Source: Colletes latitarsis (lineage: Eukaryota > Arthropoda > Insecta > Hymenoptera > Colletidae). From it: a stretch of DNA of 64,000 nucleotides. Below are positions 51,227 through 61,410 of the stretch, one piece after another. The notes below the pieces were generated by a model, which made no database searches, was not told the origin of the DNA, and saw only the letters and a list, made by a program, of their open reading frames with translations. Positions within the stretch are counted from its first letter, which is position 1; every line of letters starts with the position of its first letter. Made by a program: the position numbers and the translations under genes. The stretch covers positions 12,215,501-12,279,500 of the forward strand of contig NC_135137.1 of NCBI RefSeq assembly GCF_051014445.1, written 5' to 3'.

Positions 51227-51402
51227 CATACTTTCGCATATTTCTCATACTTGATGGCCAGATTCTGGGCTTTCTCCGGTATGGGTCACGTACTAATGTG
51301 GTACCACACTGAAACAGTCGACTAAACCTGGTCACGATCAATATTTTAGGGGATAACGCATGTTAGGTATAGGTTAGGTCTGGGATTTGCTCTCATCAGG
51401 CT
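51227..51402. repeat. Reference monomer, type A
   Basis: A typical 176-bp unit with CATATTTCTCATACTTGATGG, the CTTTCTCCGGTATGGG segment, the 12-bp palindrome TGTGGTACCACA, AGTCGACTAAACCTGG, TTAGGGGATAACGCATG, and the telomere-like end TTAGGTATAGG then TTAGGTCTGGG. It is chosen only as a coordinate reference for comparing variants. Confidence 0.9.
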
Positions 51403-52098
51403 CATACTTTCGCATATTTATCAATCATGTTCGCCAGATCCTGGGCTTCCACTGGTTTGGATCACGTAGTAATGGGGTACCACACTGAAACAGACGACTA
51501 AACCTGGTCACGATCAATATTTTAGGGGATAACGCATGTTAGGTCTAGGTTAGGCCTGGGATTTGCCCTCATCAGACTCATACTTTCGCGTTCTTCACAT
51601 ACTTCTTGAACAGATCCTGGGGTTTTTCTGGTTCGGACCACATAGTAATGTGTTACCACACTGAAACAGACGATTAAACCTGGTTTCGATCAATATTTTA
51701 GAGGATAACTCATGTTAGGTCTGGGTTAGGTCTAGGATTTGCCGTCATCAGGCTAATACTTTCGCATATTTCTCATACTTGAAGGCCAGATTCTGGGCTT
51801 TTTCCGGTATGGGACACGTGGTAATGTGGTACCACACTGAAACAGTCAATTAAGCCTAGTCTGGGTCAACATTTCAAAGGATAACGCTTGTTAGGTATAG
51901 GTTAGGTCTGGGATTTGCTCACATCAGGCTCATACTTTCGCATATTTAGCAATCTTGTTGGCCAGATCCTGGGTTTCCTCTGGTTTGGATCACATAGTAA
52001 TGTGGTACCACACTGAAACAGTCGACTAAACCTGGTCACGATCAATATTTTAGGGGATAACGCATGTTAGATATAGGTTAGGTCTGGGATTTGCTCTC

Positions 52099-52114
52099 AT
52101 CAGGCTCATACTTT
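52099..52114. other. Empty paralogous insertion site 2
   Basis: A single uninterrupted copy of the target, preceded by GTTAGATATAGG and followed one monomer later by the private TTAGGTCCGGG variant (about 52246). Shared with site 3 is CATTCTTCACTTAC just downstream, a difference from the occupied site (CATTCTTCACATAC). Confidence 0.83.
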
Positions 52115-54730
52115 CGCATTCTTCACTTACTTCTTGAACAGATCCTGGGCTTTTTCTGGTTGGGATCACATAGTAATGTGTTACCACACTCAAACAGTCG
52201 ATTAAACCCGGTTTCCATCAATGTTTTAGAGGATAACTCATGTTAGGTCCGGGTTAGGTCTAGGATTTGCCGTCATCAGGCTCATACTTTCGCATATTTC
52301 TGATACTTATTGGCCAGATTCTGGGCTTTTTCCGGTATGGGACACGTGGTAATGTGGTACGACACTGAAACAGTCAATTAAGCCTAATCTGGGTCAACAT
52401 TTCAATGGATAACGCATGTTAGGTATAGGTTAGGTCTGGGATTTGCTCTCATCAGGCTCATACTTTCACATATTTCTCATACTAGATGACCAGATTCTGG
52501 GCTTTCGCCGGTATGGGTCACGTAGTAATGTGGTACCACACTGAAACAGTCGACTAAACCTGGTCTCGATCAATATTTCAGAGGATAACGCATGTCAGGT
52601 CTAGGTTAGGCCTGGGATTTGCCCTCATCAGACTCATACTTTCGCATTCTTCACATACTTCTTGAACAGATCCTGGGCTTTTTCTGGTTGGGATCACATA
52701 GTAATGTGTTACCACACTCAAACAGTCGATTAAACCCGGTTTCCATCAATGTTTTAGAGGATAACTCATGTTAGGTCTGGGTTAGGTCTAGGATTTGCCC
52801 TCATCAGGCTCATACTTTCGCATATTTCTCATACTTGATGGCCAGATTCTGATCTTTTTTTTGCTTGGATCACGAGGTAATGGGGTACCACACTCAAAGA
52901 GTCGATTAAACCTGGTTTCGATCAATGTTTTAGAGGATAACTCATGGTAGGTCTGGGTTAGGTCTAGGATTTGCCCTCATCAGGCTCATACTTCCGCATA
53001 TTTCTCATACCTGTTGGCCAGATTCTGGGCTTTTTCCGGTATGGGACACGTGGTAATGTGGTACCACACTGAAACATTCAATTAAGCCTAGTCTGGGTCA
53101 AGATTTCAAAGGATAACGCATGTTAGGTATAGATTTGGTCTGGGATTTGCCCTCATCAGACTCATACTTTCGCATATTTCTCGTACTTGTTGGATAGATC
53201 CTGGGCTTTTTCTGGTTTGGATCACGTACTAATGTGGTACCACACTGAAACAGTCGACTAAACCTGGTCACGATCAATATTTTAGGGGCTAACGCATGTT
53301 AGGTATAGGTTAGGCCTGGGATTTGCCCTCATCAGACTCATACTTTCGCATTCTTCACATACTTCTTGAACAGATCCTGGGTTTTCTCTGGTTCGGATCA
53401 CATAGTAATGTGTTACCACACTGAAACAGTCGATTAAACCTGGTTTCGATCACTGTTTTAGAGAGTAACTCATGCTAGGTCTAGGTTTGGTCTGGGATTT
53501 GCCCTCATCAGACTCATACTTTCGCATTCTTCTCATACTTGTTGAACAGTACCTGGGTTTTTTCTGCTTTGGATCACTTAGTAATATGGTACCACACCGA
53601 AACAGTCAATTAAACCTAGTCTGGGTCAACATTTCAAAGGATTTCGCATGTTAAGTCTGGGTTAGGTCTAGGATTTGCCCTCATCAGGCTCATACTTTCG
53701 CATACTTCTCATACTTGATGGATAGATCCTGGACTTTTTCTGGTTTGGATCACGTACTAATGTGGTACCACACTGAAACAGTCGACTAAACCTGGTCACG
53801 ACCAATATTTTAGGGGATAACGCATGTTAGGTCTAGGTTAGGTCTGGGATTTGCCCTCATCAGGCTCATACTTTCGCATATTTCTCATACTTGTTGGCCA
53901 GATCCTGGGCTTTTTCTGGTTTGGATCACGTTGTAATGTGGTACCACACAGAAACAGTCGACTAAACTTGGTCACGATCAATATTTTAGAGGATAACGCA
54001 TGTTAGGTATAGGTTAGGTCTGGGATTTGCTCTCATCAGGCCCTTACTTTCGCATATTTCTGATACTTGAGGGCCAGATTCTGGGCATTTTTTGGCTTGG
54101 ATCACGTAGTAAAGTGGTACCACACTGAAACAGTCGACTAAACCTGGTCTCGATCAATATTTCAGAGGATAACGTATGTTAGGTCTAGGTTAGGCCTGGG
54201 ATTTGCACTCATCAGACTCATAATTTCGCATTCTTCACATACTTCTTGAACAGATCCTGGGTTTTTTCTGGTTCGGATCACATAGTAATGTGTTACCACC
54301 CTGAAACAGTCGATTAAACCTGGTTTCGATCAATGTTTTAGAGAGTAACTCATGTTAGGTCTAGGTTTGGCCTGGGATTTGCCCTCATCAGACTCATACT
54401 TTCGCATTCCTCTCATACTTGTTGAACAGTACCTGGGTTTTTTCTGCTTTGGAACACTTAGTAATATGGTATCACACTGAAACAGTCAATTAAACCTGGT
54501 CACGATCAATATTTTAGGGGATAACGCATGTTAGGTCTAGGTTAGGTCTGGGATTTGCTCTCATCAGGCTCATACTTTCGCATATTTATCAATCATGTTC
54601 GCCAGATCCTGGGCTTCCACTGGTTTGGATCACGTAGTAATGGGGTACCACACTGAAACAGACGACTAAACCTGGTCACGATCAATATTTTAGGGGATAA
54701 CGCATGTTAGGTCTAGGTTAGGTCTGGGAT

Positions 54731-57700
54731 TTGCACTCATCAGGCTCAAACTTTCGCATATTTCTCATACTTGATGGCCAGATTCTGTGCTTTCTCCGGT
54801 ATGGGTCACATAGTAATGTGTTACCACACAGAAACAGTCGATTAAACCTGGTTTCGATCAATATTTTAGAGGATAACTCATGTTTGGTCTGGGTTAGGTA
54901 TAGGATTTGCCCTCATCAGGCTCATACTTTCGCCTATTTCTCATACTTGATGGCCAGATTCTGGGCTTTTTCCGGCATGGGTCACGTAGTAATGTGGCAC
55001 CACACTGAAACAGTCGACTAAACCTGGTCACGATCAATATTTTAGGGGATAACGCATGTTAGGTCTAGGTTAGGCCTGGGATTTGCCCTCATCAGACTCA
55101 TACTTTCGCATTCTTCACATACTTCTTGAACAGATCCTGGGGTTTTTCTGGTTCGGACCACATAGTAATGTGTTACCACACTGAAACAGTCGATTAAACC
55201 TGGTTTCGATCAATATTTTAGAGGATAACTCATGTTAGGTCTGGGTTAGGTCTAGGATTTGCCCTCATCAGGCTCATACTTTCGCATATTTCTCATACTT
55301 GATGGCCAGATTCTGGGCTTTTTCCGGTATGGGTCACGTAGTAATGTGGCACCACACTGAAACAGTCGACTAATCCTGGTCACGATCAATATTTTAGGGG
55401 ATAACGCATGTTAGGTCTAGGTTAGGTCTGGGATTTGCAATCATCAGGCTCATACTTTCGCATATTTCTCATACTTGATGGCCAGATTCTGGGCTTTCTC
55501 CGGTATGGGTCACGTGGTAATGTGGTACCACACTGAAACAGTCGACTAAATCTGGTCACGATCAATATTTTAGGGGATAACGCATATTAGGTCTAGGTTA
55601 GGTCTGGGATTTGCACTCATCAGGTTCATTCTTTCGCATATTTCTCATACTTGATGGCCAGATTCTGGGCTTTCTCCGGTATGGGTCACGTAGTAATGTG
55701 GTACCACACTGAGACAGTCGACTAAACCTGGTCTCGATCAATATTTCAGAGGATAACACATGTTAGGTCTAGGTTAGGCCTGGGATTTGCCCTCATCAGA
55801 CTCATACTTTCGCATTCTTCACATACTTCTTGATCTGATCCTGGGTTTTTTCTGGTTCGGATCACACAGTATTGTGGTACCACACTGAAACAGTCGACTA
55901 AACCTGGTCTCGATCAACATTTCAAAGGATAACGCATGTTAGGTATAGGTTAGGTCTGGGATTTGCTCTCATCTGGCACATATTTTCGCATATTTATCAA
56001 TCTTGTTGGCCAGATCCTGGGCTTCCACTGGCTTGGATCAGATAGTAATGTGGTACCACAATGAGACAGTCAATTAAACCTGGTTTCGATCAATATTTTA
56101 GAGGATAACACACGTTAGGTCAAGGTTAGGTCTGGGATTTGCACTCATCAGGCTCATACTTTCGCATATTTCTCATACTTGATGGCCAGATTCTGGGCTT
56201 TTTTTGGCTTGGATCACGTAGTAATGTGGTACCACACTGAAACAGTCTCTTAAACCTGGTTTCGATCAATATCTTAGCGGATAACGCATGTTAGGTCTAG
56301 GTTAGGTCCGGGATTTGCTCTCATCAGGCTCATAGTTTCGCATATTTCTCATACTTGTTGGCCAGATTCTGGGCTTTTTCCGGTATGGGTCACGTGGTAA
56401 TGTGGTACCACACTCAAACAGTCGACTAAACCTGGTCACGATCAATATTTTAGGGGATAACGCATGTTAGGTATAGGTTAGGTCTGGGATTTGCTCTCAT
56501 CAGGCTCATACTTTCGCATATTTATCAATCATGTTCGCCAGATCCTGGGCTTCCACTGGTTTGGATCACGTAGTAATGGGGTACCACACTGAAACCGACG
56601 ACTAAACCTGGTCACGATCAATATTTTAGGGGATAACGCATGTTAGGTCTAGGTTAGGCCTGGGATTTGCCCTCATCAGACTCATACTTTCGCATTCTTC
56701 ACATACTTCTTGAACAGATCCTGGGGTTTTTCTGGTTCGGACCACATAGTAATGTGTTACCACACTGAAACAGTCGATTAAACCTGGTTTCGATCAATAT
56801 TTTAGAGGATAACTCATGTTAGGTCTGGGTTAGGTCTAGGATTTGCCGTCATGAGGCTCATACTTTCGCATATTTCTCATACTTGTTGGCCAGATTCTGG
56901 GCTTTTTCCGGTATGGGTCACGTGGTAATGTGGTACCACACTCAAACAGTCGACTAAACCTGGTCACGATCAATATTTTAGGGGATAACGCATGTTAGGT
57001 ATAGGTTAGGTCTGGGATTTGCTCTCATCTGGCTCATATTTTCGCATATTTATCAATCTTGTTGGCCAGATCCTGGGCTTCCACTGGCTTGGATCAGATA
57101 GTAATGTGGTACCACAATGAGACAGTCAATTAAACCTGGTTTCGATCAATATTTTAGAGGATAACACACGTTAGGTCAAGGTTAGGTCTGGGATTTGCAC
57201 TCATCAGGCTCATACTTTCGCATATTTCTCATACTTGATGGCCAGATTCTGGGCTTTTTTTGGCTTGGATCACGTAGTAATGTGGTACCACACTGAAACA
57301 GTCTCTTAAACCTGGTTTCGATCAATATCTTAGCGGATAACGCATGTTAGGTCTAGGTTAGGTCCGGGATTTGCTCTCATCAGGCTCATAGTTTCGCATA
57401 TTTCTCATACTTGATGGCCGGATTCTGGGCTTTTTCCGGTATGGATCACGTAGTAATGTGATACCACACTGAAACAGTCGACTAAACCTGGTCACGATCA
57501 ATATTTTAGGAGATAACGCATGTTAGGCCTAGGTAAGGTCTGGGATTTGCGCTCATCAGGATCATACTTTCGCACATTTCTCATACTTGGTGGCCAGAGT
57601 CTGGGCTTTTTTTGGCTTAGATCACGTAGTAATGTGGTACCAGACTGAAACAGTCAATTAAACCCGGTTTCGATCAATATTTTAGAGGATAACACATGTT

Positions 57701-60700
57701 AGATCTAGGTTAGGTCTGTGATTTGCACTCATCAGGCTCATACTTTCGCATATTTCTCATACTTGATGGCCAGATTCTGATCTTTTTTTTGCTTGGATCA
57801 CGAGGTAATGGGGTACCACACTGAAACACTCAATTAAGCCTAGTCTGGGTCAAGATTTCAAAGGATAACGCATGTTAGGTATAGATTTGGTCTGAGATTT
57901 GCCCTCATCAGACTCATACTTTCGCATTCTTCACGTACTTCTTGAACAGATCCTGGGTTTTTTCTGGTTGGGATCACGTTGTAATGAGGTACCACACTGA
58001 AACCGTCAATTAAACCCGGTTTCGATCAATATTTTAGAGGATAACACATGTTAGATCTAGGTTAGGTCTGTGATTTGCACTCATCAGGCTCATACTTTCG
58101 CATATTTCTCATACTTGATGGCCAGATTCTGATCTTTTTTTTGCTTGGATCAGGAGGTAATGGGGTACCACACTGGAACACTCAATTAAGCCTAGTCTGG
58201 GTCAAGATTTCAAAGGATAACGCATGTTAGGTACAGGTTAGGTCTGGGATTTGCTCTCATCAGGCTCATACTTTCGCATTCTTCACATACTTCTTGAACA
58301 GATCCTGGGCTTTTTCTGGTTGGGATCACATAGTAATGTGTTACCACACTCAAACAGTCGATTAAACCTGGTTTCGATCAATGTTTTAGAGGATAACTCA
58401 TGTTAGGTCTGGGTTAAGTCAAGGATTTGCCGTCATCAGGCTCATACTTTCGCATATTTCTCATACTTGTTGGCCAGATTCTGGGCTTTTTCCGGTATGG
58501 GACACGTGGTAATGTGGTACCACACTGAAACAGTCAATTAAGCCTAGTCTGGGTCAACATTTCAAAGGATAACGCATGTTAGGTATAGGTTAGGTCTGGG
58601 ATTTGCTCTCATCAGGCTCATACTTTCGCATATTTCTCATACTTGATGGCCAGATTCTGGGCTTTTTCCGGTATGGGTCACGTTGTAATGTGGTACCACA
58701 CTGAAACAGTCGACTAAGCTTGGTCACGATCAATATTTTAGAGGATAACGCATGTTAGGTATAGGTTAGGTCTGGGATTTGCTCTCATCAGGCTCATACT
58801 TTCGCATATTTATCAACCTTGTTGGCCAGATCCTGGGTTTCCACTGGTTTGGATCACGTAGTAATGTGGTACCACACTGAAACAGTCGACTAAACCTGGT
58901 CACGATCAATATTTTAGGGGATAATGCATGTTAGGTCTAGGTTAGGTCTGGGATTTGCACTCATCAGGCTCATACTTTCGCATATTTCTCATACTTGATG
59001 GCCAGATTCTGGGCTTTCTCCGGTATGGGACACGTGGTAATGTGGTACCACACTGAAACAGTCGACTAAACCTGGTCTCGATCAATATTTCAGAGGATAA
59101 CGCATGAGATGTCTGGGTTGGGTCTGGGATTTGCCCTCTTCAGTCTCATACTTTCGCATTCTTCACATACTTCTTGAACAGATCCTGGGTTTCTTCTGGT
59201 TGGGATCACATAGTAATGTGTTACAACACTGAAGCAGACGACTAAACCTGGTCACGATCAATATTTTAGGGGATAACGCATGTCAGGTCTAGGTTAGGTC
59301 TGGGATTTGCACTCATCAGGCTCATACTTTCGCATATTTCTCATACTTGATGGCCAGATTCTGGGCTTTCTCCGGTATGGGTCACGTACTAATGTGGTAC
59401 CACACTGAAACAGTCGACTAAACCTGGTCACGATCAATATTTTAGGGGATAACGCATGTTAGGTATAGGTTAGGTCTGGGATTTGCTCTCATCAGGCTCA
59501 TACTTTCGCATATTTATCAATCATGTTCGCCAGATCCTGGGCTTCCACTGGTTTGGATCACGTAGTAATGGGGTACCACACTGAAACAGACGACTAAACC
59601 TGGTCACGATCAATATTTTAGGGGATAACGCATGTTAGGTCTAGGTTAGGCCTGGGATTTGCCCTCATCAGACTCATACTTTCGCGTTCTTCACATACTT
59701 CTTGAACAGATCCTGGGGTTTTTCTGGTTCGGACCACATAGTAATGTGTTACCACACTGAAACAGACGATTAAACCTGGTTTCGATCAATATTTTAGAGG
59801 ATAACTCATGTTAGGTCTGGGTTAGGTCTAGGATTTGCCGTCATCAGGCTAATACTTTCGCATATTTCTCATACTTGAAGGCCAGATTCTGGGCTTTTTC
59901 CGGTATGGGACTCGTGGTAATGTGGTACCACACTGAAACAGTCAATTAAGCCTAGTCTGGGTCAACATTTCAAAGGATAACGCTTGTTAGGTATAGGTTA
60001 GGTCTGGGATTTGCTCACATCAGGCTCATACTTTCGCATATTTAGCAATCTTGTTGGCCAGATCCTGGGTTTCTTCTGGTTTGGATCACATAGTAATGTG
60101 ATACCACACTGAAACAGTCGACTAAACCTGGTCACGATCAATATTTTAGGAGATTACGCATGTTAGGCCTAGGTAAAGTCTGGGATTTGCACTCATCAGG
60201 ATCATACTTTCGCACATTTCTCATACTTGATGGCCAGAGTCTGGGCTTTTTGCGGCTTGGATCACGTAGTAATGGGGTACCACACTCAAACAGTCGATTA
60301 AACCTGGTTTCGATCAATGTTTTAGGGGATAACTCATGTTAGGTCTGGGTTAGGTCTAGGATTTGCCCTCACCAGGCTCATACTTTCGCATATTTCTCAT
60401 ACCTGTTGGCCAGATCCTGGGCTCTTTCTGGTTTGGATCACGTTGTAATGTGGTACCACACTGAAACAGTCGACTAAGCTTGCTCACGATCAATATTTTA
60501 GAGGATAACGCATGATAGGTATAGGTTAGGTCTGGGATTTGCTCTCATCAGGCTCATACTTTCGCATTCTTCTCATACTTGTTGGCCAGATCCTGGGCTC
60601 TTTCTGGTTTGGATCACGTTGTAATGTGGTACCACACTGAAACAGTCGACTAAGCTTGGTCACGATCAATATTTTAGAGGATAACGCATGTTAGGTATAG

Positions 60701-61410
60701 GTTAGGTCTGGGATTTGCTCTCATCAGGCTCATACTTTCGCATATTTATCAATCTTGTTGGCCAGATCCTGGGCTTCCTCTGGTTTGGATCACGTAGTAA
60801 TGTGGTACCACACTGAAACAGTCGACTAAACCTGGTCACGATCAATATTTTAGGGGATAACGCATGTTAGATATAGGTTAGGTCTGGGATTTGCTCTCAT
60901 CAGGCTCATACTTTCGCATTCTTCACTTACTTCTTGAACAGATCCTGGGCTTTTTCTGGTTGGGATCACATAGTAATGTGTTACCACACTCAAACAGTCG
61001 ATTAAACCCGGTTTCCATCAATGTTTTAGAGGATAACTCATGTTAGGTCCGGGTTAGGTCTAGGATTTGCCGTCATCAGGCTCATACTTTCGCATATTTC
61101 TGATACTTATTGGCCAGATTCTGGGCTTTTTCCGGTATGGGACACGTGGTAATGTGGTACGACACTGAAACAGTCAATTAAGCCTAATCTGGGTCAACAT
61201 TTCAATGGATAACGCATGTTAGGTATAGGTTAGGTCTGGGATTTGCTCTCATCAGGCTCATACTTTCACATATTTCTCATACTAGATGACCAGATTCTGG
61301 GCTTTCGCCGGTATGGGTCACGTCGTAATGTGGTACCACACTGAAACAGTCGACTAAACGTGGTCTCGATCAATATTTCAGAGGATAACGCATGTCAGGT
61401 CTAGGTTAGG
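54731..61410. repeat. Large segmental duplication in right arm, copy 2
   Basis: This is the counterpart of 46459..52610. Inside it a further six-monomer step is visible: AACACACGTT occurs at 56107 and again at 57163, 1,056 bp apart. Part of the block (GGGTTTCTTC at 59187, GCATGTCAGG near 59277) also matches 10591 and 10683 in the left arm, so segments have moved across the whole window. Confidence 0.88.
60899..60914. other. Empty paralogous insertion site 3
   Basis: A single uninterrupted target copy in the duplicate of the 52-kb block, exactly 8,800 bp (50 monomers) after site 2, again followed by TTAGGTCCGGG (about 61046). Confidence 0.83.

Larger units (their letters stand above)
46459..52610. 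repeat. Large segmental duplication in right arm, copy 1
   Basis: Anchors in this block recur 8.1-8.8 kb downstream: 46459 to 54731 (8,272 bp, 47 monomers), 48011 to 56107, 50051 to 58147 and 51091 to 59187 (each 8,096 bp, 46 monomers), and 52591 to 61391 (8,800 bp, 50 monomers). Shared rare words include AACACACGTT, GGATCAGGAGG, GGGTTTCTTC and GCATGTCAGG. The offsets differ only by whole monomers. Confidence 0.88.
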
